Positions 45,991 to 59,167 are shown, numbered from the stretch's first letter. The stretch: DNA of 64,000 nt from Pseudisothecium myosuroides (GCA_951799445.1 OX637294.1:20547452-20611451), one strand, 5' to 3'. Made by a program: numbers and translations. Notes: generated from the letters alone by a model not told the origin.

Positions 45991-46699
45991 TCCAAGACCA
46001 TCATCATCGTTGATTACTGCTCTATAAAATCTCGGCCAATACTTGCACTACAACTACACACGCATCATCATAAATTACTTAATTAAAAATTGGTTTCCAA
46101 CTCTTCCAAATCTCAGGTCTAGAGCTCACTCAACCTTCACGCTCCAATGCTAGCAATGATTTCACTAAGGCTTCACACCGAATGCAGAATCTACAATTTG
46201 CCATTGTAACGACGAGGAAACAGCGTCAACTCTGCCAATCCTACTGAAGCAGTGCAAACCTATTAGTAAACTCAAATGTTCACATAACTCGGAGACATGG
46301 TTCATACATACATCCTCCATGGCGACATCTGATTTGCTACAATTGTACAGAATGCTCCTGAGAATGCTGGAAGAGATTACGAGACCAGGATTAGTTAATT
46401 TGTCATGGCGTTTCTTGGACCAAGACTCAGAAAAGATCATGAAGCAATCTCTGGCTAAGTTAAGGGCAACGTAATGAGATGGAGTTGAGGAATGCAATAC
46501 TTGCTTGCTCACACCAAGTCACGATCGTCGGTGTTGTGGAATGAACTCAAATGCAGCGCTAGTGCAACGCGATGAGGGCGTTCCGAACATCAAGGCATAG
46601 AAACTCATGCTACAGTGAAGGGATTGCGGGCCTACGAATTGAAGTGAGTGCAATGGAGTCGGGGGAAGCACTATCGTAGTGTGCCCTAAGTGTGCAGCA

Positions 46700-47810
46700 T
46701 TGCCACAATGTATGAAAATCATCACAATAAAAATAATTTTTTAAAATTTTTAACTCATAAAACTTTGAAATTCAATTTCTTTTCTATCGAGCATTGGAAT
46801 GTCACAAAAAAAAGTCCGTGCACCCCTACTCGCAAAGAGCTTTCCAATGGTACCAAGAACGTGATTGGGGAACTCACGTTCCAAGAAATCTCACGGTAAC
46901 AAACAAAACGAAACAACCTAAATAAACAAATAAACAACCTGATTCAAGGTATACTATTGTGCCCTGTGCAATTGCCACAGCCAAAATAAAAAATAAAAAT
47001 AATTTTCTAATTTTTTAGTTCATTAAAACTTTGAAATTCAATAACTTACACACCGTAGTGTGAGAGGTTGCGTTTGTGATACAAATAGAAAGCCTTATGC
47101 ACAAAGCAATGCAAGGGCTTTGTTTTGGGGTGTTTCCACATGCGATGTGAAAGTTATGGTTTTTCCAAAATAAAAGATAATTTAATTCAATTGTTAAATT
47201 TAAAAAAATCCCAAAACTTCCCACTGTAGGTCCAAATGCCACGAGGCTAGTACGAATAGAAAGGTCTGTGCACCAAAGAGTGCAAGGGCTTTGTTTCATG
47301 GCGTTTGGACATGCGGTGAGAAAGATATGATTTTTTAAATTAAAAGATAATTTAATTCAATTTCCAAATTCATGGAAACCTTGAAATTCAATAACTTTCA
47401 AAATGTAGGTCCAAATGCCACGGAACAAAGTCCATGGACCCCTCCTTGCCAAGATCTTTTGAGCGGTACCAAGAATGCCTCAGAACACCTTATGGTTTGT
47501 TAAATCTCAGCGTATTAAACAAAACAAACAAACAACCTATCTTGAGGTATAGACTAGTGTGCCCAGTATTGTTGCCACAGTCAAAAAAATAAAAAATAGA
47601 AGTAATTTTCTAATTTTTTAATTCGTAAAAACTATTAAATTCAATCACTTTCAAATTATAAGTCGGAACACCACGAATCAAACCCGTGCACCCCTCCTTG
47701 TCGAGGGCTTTCCAATGGTACTAGAAACATGATGGGGGACCCACGGTCTAGGAGATCTCAACGTAACAAACAAAACAACATTTTAATTTGAGGTATGGAA
47801 TAGATTCTTC
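46700..47810 (+). repeat. Complex array of related units
   Basis: Blocks of the type AATAATTTTYTAATTTTT, ACTTTGAAATTCAATAACTT, CAAGGGCTTTGTTT, CTTTCCAATGGTACCAAGAA and AACAAACAAAAC recur. Nearly equivalent starts at 46975 and 47572 are about 597 bp apart. The CTTTCCAA-GGTACCAAGA block also occurs at 19273. No ORF is supported. Confidence 0.6.
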
Positions 47811-48620
47811 AGAAGCATTCTTTAAGGAAATCCGAGTCCGTTTCTAAAATACTGGTGGGATTTGGGTGACCCTAGAAGTTGGACAGGGTTCATAAAATGG
47901 TTGATTGGGCATTTCAAGGTAAATATGTGCAAATTTGAAATTCAAATAATGTCATAATAATGATACAAGTATGTAGATATCTTTCTAGAATAACTAAGTT
48001 CAAAAAATAATGAGATTTTTTTTAAAAAAATTCAAATTTTCAATCCAAAATTTGAAGATAACACATTCTCTCCTCATACTTCTTTAGTGTTTAACCTTTA
48101 AACATTGGGCTCATGACTGTGGAAATCATCTTTTTGGATACTATGTGAATCATTGGCTTAAAAAATTTCAAAAGCATTGACTGGAAGTCAAACTACTGTA
48201 GAAGACTTCCACTTTCACAACAAAATAATGTGTTCCATATTAAGTCACTTCTTTAAGTGGTTTCACTAGTTTAAGCAATCTAAATGCCTTGAAGTCAAAA
48301 CAAGATGTTAGGAGTCTTCAAATAGTGGAAACATGAAATGGAGAGCAGGAAATTGGCAACTTATTGCACAATGATTTGGTTCATGTGCAATCTACAAAAT
48401 TAACTACAAGCCTTTATGCCTCATTAAAGGGTAGAAACAAAAGATGACATACCATATAGATGGTCATGATCAACAAAAATATTTCTAAAAACAAATGCCA
48501 GCATTTGAGGGGTATTATTTTTCAAAAAAATTCTTATGGAAAAAAAGACAAATCTTTTTATTTCTAGGCAAATCACATTTATCAATTTTAGTTAATTTAT
48601 TCAAGAAGGAATGCCTACAT

Positions 48621-48924
48621 GGCGAATTTCATTAAAATGCGGTATTCCATGTGCCATTTTCACACCCTGTTGTCTAGGACAAGTATACATTGCTAACATC
48701 TAGGTCAGTTTTAGATTTCATAAATCTAAGACTGACATAGATATCAGACCGTGTAGTCTGAAAATCTAATATTGGTGGAGATTTCAAATATTTAGGATAG
48801 ATGTAGATTTCAAAAATCTAGTACTGGTATAGATTTTGGTTTAGAAAAAATAGTTTAGACTGTGTAGTCTAAACTACTAAAAGTGCCATATTAACGGAAT
48901 ACCGCCATTTTAATGAAATTGGCC
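48621..48924. mobile_element. MITE with ~27-bp terminal inverted repeats
   Basis: GGCGAATTTCATTAAAATG-CGGTATTCC at the left matches the reverse complement of GGAATACCGCC-ATTTTAATGAAATTGGCC at the right. The interior has small palindromes around AGACTGTGTAGTCT. No clear target duplication; superfamily uncertain. Confidence 0.6.
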
Positions 48925-49194
48925 ATCTACCCTTACTATTGGAAAACGTAATTTTGTTTTGTAACATTTCCAAATTCATGCCGTAGTTTCAAAGTCACAA
49001 TGGAAGGCTTGCTTGAAAGAAAATGACATTTATTTTTGCATTCTTGTATATGTACACCTCATAAATTTATTGCTTGAAAAAAATATTGTCCCCCTCCCCC
49101 CCAATTTTTCAAAGAGACGTTTTTTTATTGGTTTACAAGCCAAGTGCAATGTTGCACCCTTCAAGTATAAAATTATCTAATTTAATGTCAATGT

Positions 49195-49686
49195 GTGTTC
49201 GTTGTTAGCTCTAAGATTGGATTGAAACACAATAAGCCCAACAGTGAGATTGTTCTAGCAAACAAACTTAACCTTGTTAAAAAAAATTCAATTATAAAAA
49301 TTGCATTCATAAATGAATCCCATAAGTTATTTTTTCAAGAAGATGCTTAGATTGTCCAAATAAACAAGATTGTTCATAACTTTCACATCACTAATCCAAA
49401 TGGAATGAATCAAAGCTTCACATTTAGATAAAAATATGATCTATAAGAAACAATTTTGTTTCAAATTTTTGTGGACTTCTTTTTCTCTTAGAAATGGAAA
49501 AATTATATTTAAGATGGCATAACTCATGCTTCCATGCACTGATTGAAATACAAATTATATTCTCTCAAAGCTAATAAGTTTTTCTATCTTATGAAAAAGT
49601 TTCAAAAAAATTCACCAAAAATTGAGGTCATAGGAACCTATCCAAAATCTAATTTGTCCCCCAAAGGGACAATGGTCCTTTAGGGG
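49195..49686. mobile_element. Partial TTAA-type element, opposite orientation
   Basis: This segment is the inverted, diverged counterpart of 50335-50835. The right end reads GGTCCTTTAGGGG followed by TTGA instead of TTAA. Together the two form a large imperfect inverted repeat with a spacer of about 650 bp. Confidence 0.6.
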
Positions 49687-50334
49687 TTGAATTTCAAATG
49701 TTAAATTCTTTGGAGTATTATAACAAATTTTAAGGATTTTTATTTTATTTTTTTATTCAAGTTGTTTTTAAAGAGTTGGTCATTTTGATGGGCCCACTCA
49801 GTCCAAGAAAGGTGACGCACCCTTGATGGGGGAATAGAGAACTTTGGCGTTGGGGCTAGAGAATGTTTGTTCAAGGGTTAGCATTCTTACCATCAAAGCC
49901 AAATGAACTCTTTACACTTGTCATTGAAAATCACCGACAATCAATTCCAAGCTCCAAAGATCAAATTCATTTAGCTCCACCAACAATCTCTCCGATGACT
50001 GCTAGCCTTATAAGATTGAACACAACTATGGATTGATCAAAGAGCATACACATATTCTTAATCTTGTTGAAGATTGTTGTTATGGATCTTTTTCAATTCG
50101 AATAGAGTTATTGAATGTGAAGCAAGAAAACTATCAATTGTTTTGGCAAATGTTGTTGTTATAAAGAGCCTACACGTCTTTTTTATATTAAAATATGAAT
50201 GAAAAAACACACCATATTGTGTTATTTGCATTCTAATATGTAGAACTTGCAATAGGAATAAATTTTTTAATTTTGGGATTTTATTTAGAATTTCAAAAAT
50301 GAATTAGATTGTCAAACTTCATTTTCCTAGTTAA

Positions 50335-51248
50335 CCCCTAAAGGATCAAAGTCCCCTCGGGGGACACTTGGGATTTCGGGCAGGCTCATGCGACCTGAAA
50401 TTTTGACTTGATTTTTTGAAACTTTTTTTAAAGATAGAAAATCACATTAGCTTTCTAAAAATATAATTTTTTTTTCAATCGGTGCCCGAAAGCAAACGTT
50501 ATGCCATCCTAAAGCAAAAAAGCAGTTCGGTGGGCAAAAAAAAAAAACAGAAGAAAAAAAAAATTAATTAATTTTTTTTCCTCAAAGATCATGTTTATGT
50601 CTACATTTGAAGCTTTGATTCATTCTATTTGGACTCAGAATGAGAAAGTTATGGACAATCTTGTTTTTTGGGCAATTTAAGCATCTTAAAAAAAAAAAAC
50701 TTATAGAATTCATTTTTTAATGCAATTTTCAATTTTTTTCAATTTTTTTTTTTGACAAGGTCAATGTTGTTTGCAAGAACAATCCCATTGTTGGGATTAT
50801 GTTGTTTTAATTCCACCTAAGAGCTATTAACAATTTAGTGTTTTGTTCAATTTTGGACCTACTTCTATTTAACAATTTTTTATATGTGAAAATCAAGGTT
50901 TGACATTCTGAAAAAAAATTCCCTGACTCTCAACTCAAATGTTCAACATAAAAAATTACAACTTTAAGTTGTGTAGTGCAAAAAAAATCCACAAATGGCC
51001 ATCAAAGTCATCTGAAATTGCAGGAAACAGTCCAAAAAAAGTTTTTTTTCCAACTTTGAATGCTAATATCTTCCATTCGGAACAGTCAAATTCCTTGAAA
51101 TTTTTACCACATGATCTGAGACAAGTGAAGTATAAGATCCTACGGTTAGATTCTAAAAAAAAGTTTTTTTTGGTTTAGGGAGTGATCGCAGCAGAAATGG
51201 CAGTTTTCAGTGATTTTGGAGCCAAAAAATGCCTTGGTCCTTTAGGGG
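50335..51248. mobile_element. TTAA-flanked element, 914 bp
   Basis: Left end CCCCTAAAGGATCAAAG and right end CTTGGTCCTTTAGGGG are near-matching inverted repeats, both bounded by TTAA (50331-50334 and 51249-51252). Same family as 42712-43347 by its first eight bases, though the interiors differ. No transposase ORF. Confidence 0.7.
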
Positions 51249-51876
51249 TTAAATCAAATACCAAAAATGATTACATTGAATGTTACAATCAAGGTTGACA
51301 TCTACTTTGGGGATGCATGGACCTTAGGGATCAAGAGAAAAACAATGTATATTGTGTGTTTTGGTCTTGGATCCAATCAACTTCAAATTATTTTACATGT
51401 TTCAATTTTAAGATTTATTTAATATATAATGTAGATAACAAATGAGACTTTACATGCGTCATTCCATTGATCAATTTTAAGATTTTTTTGAAAGGAAACA
51501 TCTTCAATCCAAAAATCAAGTTTGAAATCTCATAGGGGTCACACCCCTAAAATTTTAGTAACCACGTGCGATAACAAGGTATTTAATGGGGGGGTATTTA
51601 TCTTCTTCCCATTTTTTTCCCTCCCTATTGGTAGATAAAAAGCTACCGGCATGTATTTATGAGCACTCTATTTTTTTTATAAATGGATGGAGAATCTATT
51701 TTTTGGCACCCTGTTTTTTTTCTACATTTTAGAATTATGGAATACCGAAAAGAATGTGAACACATTGCAAAAGCAATAATGCAAGTAAATTTTTTTTCTT
51801 AACATTGGAAGTAGCACCAATGCAACATACAATACCAACAATGTACCATTGAAACTCCCAGCTTGAACCAGAGTGG

Positions 51877-52085
51877 TTTCCTACCTAAACCACCAAATTA
51901 AGTTAAGTTAAAGGGCTTAATTAAAAGTTAATTCAAATTTAGAACAACTCACCCATCCAACCCGCCAAATGTTCAAGCTATTTCCTACCTAAACCACCAA
52001 ATTAAGTTAAGTTAAAGCGCTTTATTAAAAGTTAATTCAAGTTCGAGACATCTCAATCATCCATCCAACCCCCCAAACCATTAAT
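51877..52085 (+). repeat. Two tandem units of 104 bp
   Basis: Units begin TTTCCTACCTAAACCACCAA at 51877 and 51981 and share AAGTTAAGTTAAAG and CATCCAACC. Non-coding. Confidence 0.85.
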
Positions 52086-52089
52086 TAGA

Positions 52090-53615
52090 AAACTGAACCT
52101 ACTAAGAATTTCAGGGGTATCCAATGTTTGACATCCTATTTTTTTCAACTATACTAAAAACGAAGGCTTTTTTCCATACCCTATTTTTTTTTATAAATGC
52201 ACTAAGCACATATTACCAATGCTATAGTAGATCTATTGAAAGTATAAATTTTTCCTTCAATGAATTAAATTGACCCTATTTTTTTTTATTTCACACCATT
52301 TTCTACTGCACCAATGGTCTCCCCCCCCAAGTTTGAAATATATTACTTTTAATACAAAAGAGTAATCCAAAAGGGGGCTAATAATACGGACATGATGTGG
52401 TCATTGTAGAACCAAAGTTCGTGTGCATTTATTTTAAAGAGCCTTTGCAATTCTACCAAGCCTAAGATGCATTAGATATGAAGAATTATTGGAGTCAAAA
52501 TTGTAGAATTTGTTTTTAGTTAAGTATTTTAAACCCTAAAGGATTTAGTGTTCAAATTTTGAATAATAAATCAATGTATATAAACACGATCTAAGCACTC
52601 ATCATTGTAGAATCTTAGTTTTTTCATCTATCTAAATGTTTGTAGATTTTTGTGTTACTTAGTTCTTTAACATTTGTAGGTGTAACATGTAAGATTTTTA
52701 TTTAGCTTATTTATTCAAGTCATTTCTAAAAGGTCATTTTAGGAACCAAAAATTAAGTTAGTTTTTGAAGTCATACATATTTGTACCCTTTACTAAAAGT
52801 AGAATATTTGCATGCAAAAAAAGGCTTAAAGAACTGTATCATTCAAACGTAAGAGAACTAATAGAAGAATCTACAAACAATTAGATGAATGAAAAAACAA
52901 ACATTTTGTGTGATTGAGACATGTTTGCAGTCATTTGCTGTTCAAAATTTGAAGATTTATTCCTTTAGGAGATAAAATCCGACAAAAAATCAACCTCTTT
53001 TTATCTACTGCTTTTCAACATATATAAGTTCAACATTCCTTTCCACCAACAAGAACTTTGATTATTGACTTACTACAATAAAGACTCTATTTGTTCAAGA
53101 TTTCCACATTTAATGGCAACATGACAAATTTGATGACGCACTTGCAAAATCTAAATATCCCTTTTAGAAGGTAGACGTGATGCTACCGAAGAGCATCCGC
53201 ACTACGTGACTAGAAATATGGACAATACCGGAATTTTCAAGTAGAGGGTTGTGGACCTCATTCCGTTTAGGTGACTTTAAAAAATATTGATCTAATGCAA
53301 AGCCGGCAATCCAAACCTCAAATGGATTTTTCCACATCATAAAAAGAAGGAGAGGAAAAGATTCTACATTAAAAAAAAATTATGCAAAACAATGGAAGGT
53401 TCAATTTTATTGGCACACATAACAATGTTTGAAAAGGTATGACAATTATGAATCTTCCTACTAGCTGTGACCTAGTTAATGAAGTTGCAGGCCCTTCATA
53501 TTTTGCCAACTTGTTGGGTTTGGCAAGGAGAAGGCACGCTTAGAATTGAAGAGCAACCAATTATATTGATTGCATTGCGGATTGTTTTTTAGAGTTGTCT
53601 CTTTCATTATATCTC
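52090..53615. other. AT-rich spacer, nothing recognised
   Basis: No gene or bounded repeat could be supported. Confidence 0.4.
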
Positions 53616-53619
53616 TAGA

Positions 53620-53768
53620 TTATACCGTTACCATCATAAAAGCCGGTTCTATTGATGTACCAACTTCCCTCTTGCAAATGGGCCAGTCTTTCATTATACT
53701 GTTACCGTCGTGAAAGTTGGTATGCTCTACTTGATATACCACCTTTCCTCTTGCAAGTGGGGCAAGAT
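53620..53768. repeat. Two imperfect ~75-bp units at the 3' end of the RING exon
   Basis: TTATACCGTTACCATC...CTCTTGCAAATGGGC at 53620-53691 is repeated as TTATACTGTTACCGTC...CTCTTGCAAGTGGGGC at 53695-53768. The second unit holds the last codons of the RING ORF, so the first is a duplicated coding end. Confidence 0.7.
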
Positions 53769-53968
53769 CCATTGATCTTGAGCCATTGATCAATGCATTT
53801 GACATGAAAATAATGCACGCAGGGTAGCTCCTTCACCTCCACACCATCTTCATATAGAGCAAGGCAAATGCAACACTGAACAACTTCAGCAGCAGGTACT
53901 CCAACTTGTTCATCTCCTCCAATTGAAACCCTCATGTTGACCTCCTCCTTGTTAGCTTGATTCACTGT
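53702..53968 (-). pseudogene. RING-H2 E3 ligase C-terminal exon
   Basis: The ORF encodes VVQCCICLALYEDGVEVKEL, PCVHYFHVKCIDQWLKINGS and CPTCKRKGG. The spacing C-x2-C, C-x-H-x2-H-x2-C, C-x2-C is a complete RING-H2 finger, closest to plant ligases with a C-terminal RING of the At1g12760/At4g11680 kind. These bind E2 enzymes to ubiquitinate targets. Upstream there is an acceptor-like AAACAG at about 53969 but no further exons, and a large foldback starts within about 30 bp. The N-terminal membrane part of such ligases is missing. All zinc ligands are present, so the exon decayed little or is recent; called a fragment. Confidence 0.65.
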
Positions 53969-53991
53969 TTCATGGGCATGGAATTTGTACG

Positions 53992-55352
53992 TTGGCTATG
54001 GGGTGATTGCATGAAAGACTGGTCAATTTCATCACATGTTGGCAAAACTAAGGTTGTCTTTTGCTATAACATTTGAATTATGAATCCAATGCCAAAAACA
54101 AAATATAGAATGTCTAGATGTCTTGATTGTAATCATAAACCTTATTTTTCAAAAAATTAAAAAAATCATTTAATATTTAAAGTTCAATTTCTCTAATTTG
54201 TCACACTTTCAAGTTTAGAGGTTTTGAATACTTTTGAGCAGTTCAAACTAATGATTTTCAGTTGAAATTTCTATGGCACATTTTTGTAGTAGGCAGATAT
54301 GTTTCTATCAAAGGGCATCTAAAAATACATTATTTGATGTCCTCCACATCTGTGCAAAGAGGCCTCCCTTGCGCGTGCAATTGTGAACAATAGAAATGAT
54401 TTTGACATCATTTTTTTTTGTTGAAACTCATCACTAGGAAGTCCTCCCAAATGGCCAATTTTTAGTTTTTTTTTACAATTTTTTTCCTATTTATTACAAA
54501 TTAAAATGTCAAAGTATGTAGTTTTTTGCTACAATTCTATGTCCGAGAATATGTCCCAATAAATACATACTTTGACGTTTTAATTTGTAATAAATAGAAA
54601 AAAAACTGTAAAATCCCCCTAAAAATTGGCCTCTTGCAAGGACTTTCTAATGATGAGTTTCAACAAAAAAATTGAGGTCAAAACCATTTCTATTGTTCAC
54701 AACTGCACGCGCAAGGGAGGCCTCTTTGCACAAACGTGGAGGATATAAAATAATGTATTTTTAGATGTCCTTTGGTAGGAACATGTCTGCCTACTATAGG
54801 AATGTACTTTAGAAATTTCAACTGAAAATCATTAATTTAAGCCGCTCAATCCAACGGTGCTAGTATATGAGCCCAAGAATGCAAGCTTGTAAGCATTGAG
54901 CCTACAATATAGGTACCTATAATATAGATACCCCACACTATACAAGGTGTGTGTATTATAAACACTTATAATATGGATATTTGTAACATATATACTCTAT
55001 AATCATAGACGATATCTATAGTATATACACCTATAACATAGGTGTATAGTATTCTAGGCTCATGGGCTCACACTCCTATGCTCACATAATAGCAACCCTC
55101 CGCTCAATCATATTCAAAATCCCTAAATTTGAAAAATGATAAATTAGAAAAATTGAACTTTAAATATTAAATGGTTTTTTAATTTTTTTGAAAAATAAGG
55201 GATATAATTACAATCAAGATATCTACAAATAGCTTTTTTATTTTTGGCATTGGAATCTTAATTCAAAAGTTATAGCATAGAACAACCTTGTCTTGCTAAA
55301 GTGTGACAAAAACCGACCAGTCTTTCATGCAATCACCCTATGCCAAAATCAC
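53992..55352. repeat. Large foldback with ~540-bp arms
   Basis: The left arm (53992-54515) and right arm (54560-55352, excluding an insertion) are inverted copies. Outer ends: GGGTGATTGCATGAAAGACT on the left and its complement at 55318-55340. Inner parts: GTCAAAGTATGTAG and CATACTTTGAC, with a loop of about 45 bp. The right arm is interrupted by the element at 54852-55099. No ORF is found. It may be a foldback transposon or a hairpin-RNA locus. Confidence 0.8.
54852..55099. mobile_element. Mutator-like MITE, 248 bp, with 10-bp target duplication
   Basis: Flanked by CCGCTCAATC at 54842-54851 and 55100-55109. Imperfect terminal inverted repeats: GGTGCTAGTATATGAGC on the left, GGTTGCTATTATGTGAGC read from the right. 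The interior is ATAG/GGTACC-rich and related to 27860-28020. A 9-11 bp duplication is typical of Mutator-like elements. Confidence 0.75.
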
Positions 55353-57440
55353 ATTAGCACTTGCTCTTCGAGGTCGCTCTCGTAAGAGTATTAAGTGGCA
55401 TAACATCACAAACTTGACCATCAATGGCAGTATAAGACGGAGGTAGAAAGGAATGAAAAGGAATACCAAGCAGAGCCTGCTCGTGCATTAAACATCAAAC
55501 TTGCCACATATTAGTGCACAAACTCATTGATTGCTAATAAGAAAAAAAAAGAAGGAAAAAGAATCAGTTATTAAAACAAACTGAGAAGTCAGCAAGGAGA
55601 ATTTTTAGAACTATCTTAAGTAATCTCTATGTGCCCAAAATGAAAATTGAACTTCACATTGGGTTTCTATTATTGACAATACATTGTAGCAACTTTCTAA
55701 TTCTATTTCTGTAATTGAAAATTGTAGGATATGATTTCCGCTTGTTATTGATACATTTTGATTCTTTCCTATGTGATATTGATTTCAACTCTTATAGTTA
55801 TGAAAGTGACCAATATTGGTAGTTTGGATAGTTAGGATTGTTCAACATTTAACTCCAATTTTAACTTCGTTCCAACTAAGAGTCCTCCACTCTTGAGGAC
55901 AAAAACATGCAGTGCTCTTCATTTACTAATTTTCGTAATAATTTTAAAATTTACTCCAACAATCATGAATTTTTGATTCTCCAAAAGATAAGATCAATTG
56001 AATTGGTCACTTTTAAGCTAAAGTATGATTCCTTGGTTTTTTAAAGGTTAGGATTTGCACCTATTCAAATGTGGAGCTTGCCTTGATGCCCCTCGCGTAT
56101 CAATGATCACTATGCCAAACCCAAAACAAAGTACAAAGAAACCATGCAACAATGTCCACAGCCACTTGAGAATCTTCCCAAACCTACACAAAGTCATGAC
56201 CAAATCATCATTCATCCAATGGACCTAGTCAATCTGCAAGGTGATTGTCTTGATGACAAAATCTTTGGTGCTAGAGTTAAATAAAAAGATAAGAGTGACC
56301 AAATAAGTGATGTGAAAGCACAACGGCCATAAACTTGTTTATCAAACCACGGATCTTGAAAATGTTCAAATTTGATGAATTTTGCAAAATTAATTCAACA
56401 AAATTGATGTTTGCGACTTTCATGAAATTATCAATTCTATAAGAACAAAATTGAAACATACAAGTAGAGAAGGAAAAACAAAATTAAGCTATAGGATGAG
56501 CATACTACCTAAGGTATGTTTATCCCAAATTCCCACCTAAAACGTATGCTCTAGATTCATTTCATTTTATGTGGCAATCAATTTTGGATGCACATAATTT
56601 AAAATCATCAATTCAGCCGTACCTTAGATGCCCACCGATTTCAGACTTGTCAACTTCAGAGTCTGAAGGGACATTTTAGTTAGTTTGAGGAAGTCAATTT
56701 GACTGCTCTCTCAAACGTTTGTAGCTGCAATAAAAGAGGGGCAACGCTGCTAGGTACCTAGCTCCATAACCAATGGCCCATATTCGCAAAGTTACAGGTG
56801 GGTGCTCATCTCAAAAGATGGAAAGAAAAACCACGAGGAGAATAAGTTGGATGATTGTGCAAATAAAACCAAAAGTCAACCAAGAATAAGGATTATTCTA
56901 TCACTTCTTTGTCATCAAGGTGCAAGGTCCAAACACACTGTAAATTTGCAGAGTTGGAAGTAGAGACATTTGCAAGAAACCATGGTTGACCTATTACGGA
57001 CAAGTTGGCATAGGAAAGGAAAAAAAAGGCATCAATCTAGTCACTCTCATATTATTCCACTTGCAACACATAGCTCTTGTATCTACTAACGTTTGTATAA
57101 CACAATTATGAAAATTGTTCAACAAAAACAAGCATTGAAATACAATCCTTGATGACACTGTTTAGCTTAGAATTTATGTATATCCTTTGAAACTATATGA
57201 CAAATTTGTCATGAATTTTTCAGTTGATAATCCAAGTGAATCATTCTAAATCTTTGAAATTCAAAGATTCTTATAGAACTATTTAATGCGCTTCAATCAA
57301 TCTTGTCATTCTCGTGTTGCCCAAATGCAAATCAATTACCATGTCTTCAAAATACAAGTAAAACATGATTGTTGTTTAATATGTGATTAGCTGATCTGGA
57401 TTCGTGGACCCTGTACAAAATTGACTGCAAGATTGGTGAT
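55353..57440. other. AT-rich spacer, no gene recognised
   Basis: Scattered short ORFs only; no motif or clear repeat boundary. Confidence 0.4.
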
Positions 57441-57447
57441 TAAAACA

Positions 57448-57714
57448 TTACGGACCTGTTGGAACACCTTTGTGTGGCACTATTGATGGCAAATTCAAAG
57501 TTTGAAAACCTACTGCAGCAACACTTGAAGACGCTATGTTGGAAGCATCTGTAGCAGGTGGAATTGTCACAACATGCTCATGTTGCAAAGAAAATTGATC
57601 CATGAATTTACTAGTCTCCGATTTAAGATTCAAATTCTCACGTCTATTGGCCATGAAAGTGTCGATATAAAACCTTGGTACCTCTACCTTACAAAGAGCA
57701 AAATTACTAGACAA
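57448..57714 (-). CDS. Hypothetical exon-like ORF
   Basis: An 88-residue ORF contains NFALCKVEVPRFYIDTFMAN and a Ser/Ala/Thr-rich tail ending KGVPTGP. A TTTGTCTAG acceptor-like site sits just before NFALCK, so it may be a terminal exon. The ALCKV stretch vaguely recalls the end of NAC domains, but I cannot support that. No neighbouring exons found. Confidence 0.2.
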   Translation of the reverse strand: MSSNFALCKVEVPRFYIDTFMANRRENLNLKSETSKFMDQFSLQHEHVVTIPPATDASNIASSSVAAVGFQTLNLPSIVPHKGVPTGP

Positions 57715-58889
57715 AGCTATTTAAGAAACTTATATTTAGCTAGACTCGGATAGGATATATCAAATCAAATCTAACTTAGGACTATTTGCTCAACAACTGT
57801 AGAAAAAAATCCACCTAAGTATACTACAAGTACTAAAATGCTATATTAAAATTAGACATGATTTCATCACATTGACAATAAAAATAGGTCATTAGAATAA
57901 GTACCGTCATTTTAATTTGTCTCCTAGAAATAGTTGGGTTTATTAAATGTAAAAGCAAACCGTCACTTTTACTCTCATTTTGAATCTCGTACCCAAGGGT
58001 TAGGGTTGGCAAATTTTTTTGGTGAAAAACAAATGCTAGAATTTGTGGGATACTATTTTTTCAAAATAAATATATAATTGAATGGTAAACAATGAAATTT
58101 TCTATTTTTAGTCATTATTGGATCACATTGACTACTTTAATTAATTATTTGGTAGTGCATAAATGCCACCTTGGACTACCATGTGCAATATGCATGGGAC
58201 TTTTAACTTAGAAGGTAGGAAGTCCTAAAACACTTCAAACTCTAAAAGCCAACTAATATAGAGGTACATATTACACTTTTTAATGCATCATCAATGTACA
58301 AACAATGAACATTTTAAGATGTAAAGTCAACGCTTTTAGTGATTCAATTTCAAAAATTTATGATAATTAAATCCATGAAGGTCCAAAAATTCAGTTTTGA
58401 AACAATTTGCATAAGATACCAATTCCAATTTTCTTTCAATGAAAAATTACTACAAAATATTTCAAGAAACCAAAATCTCCATAGCAATCAATTGGTAAAG
58501 GGTTGCTTTTAAATCCTAAAGTTCCTTGACTGTGTTTCCACCAAAAACCGGCTCCCAAACTGTCATTTCTAGTGCAAGTACCAAATTTTAGAAAAATAAA
58601 AATTTTTAGACATATGTAACCATAGGATCTTGTAGTATACTAGTTTGAGAAGATGTGGAAAAAATTTCAGAAATTTCCATTGTGTGGATTGTAAGATATT
58701 AACGTTTGCATTGACAAGAATCCTTTCATTGGCCCTTCACAAGGTCACATTTGTGAAAAGAAATGTTCAAAATGATGGTGCTTCTTTGGATTCATTCTTC
58801 AAGGCAAGAATTGGCTATATGCTTGAAAACTTTCACTACATTTGGAATTGAATAATATAGAAAAAAAAATAGTAAATAGAAAAAAATGG

Positions 58890-59165
58890 AGAATGATTCA
58901 AAATACTTAATTGTTAAGAATTTAGATATGGAATTGAAAAATGCCAATCCCAATGGTTGTAATGTTGTAATAAACAATCTACATCCTATAATTTTATTTT
59001 TTTCAAAAAATACATTGAAAATTGAGTTAAATAAAGGACTTCAAAATTTATTTTAGAGTAAAAAATCCATAACTGCCCGCAAACTAAAACTCCTCATAAC
59101 TTTGATTCATCTCATTGATCAAAATAGAATGATTCAAAGTTTTCCACGTGTATATAAGTCTAGAA
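58890..59165 (+). repeat. Copy of the 5.2-kb TTAA-family interior
   Basis: Matches 5205-5465 closely (GAAAAATG-CAATCCCAA, TAATGTTGTAAT-AACAATC, ATTGAGTTAAATAAAGGACT). It ends where the plastid-derived segment begins. Confidence 0.75.
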
Positions 59166-59167
59166 TT

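Larger units (their letters stand above)
44180..46505. repeat. Segmental duplication, copy A
   Basis: Aligned blocks 44180-44560, 44940-45240, 45240-45480 and 45640-46440 match 59480-59850, 60200-60480, 60490-60725 and 60890-61700 in the same order and orientation. The shared region carries the proline-rich gene and an R1 repeat. Copy A lacks the insertion at about 59860-60190 and has extra sequence at 44580-44930. Confidence 0.85.

Noticed and set aside
57448..57714. NAC-domain end
   Set aside because: Only five residues (ALCKV) resemble the family; kept as hypothetical.
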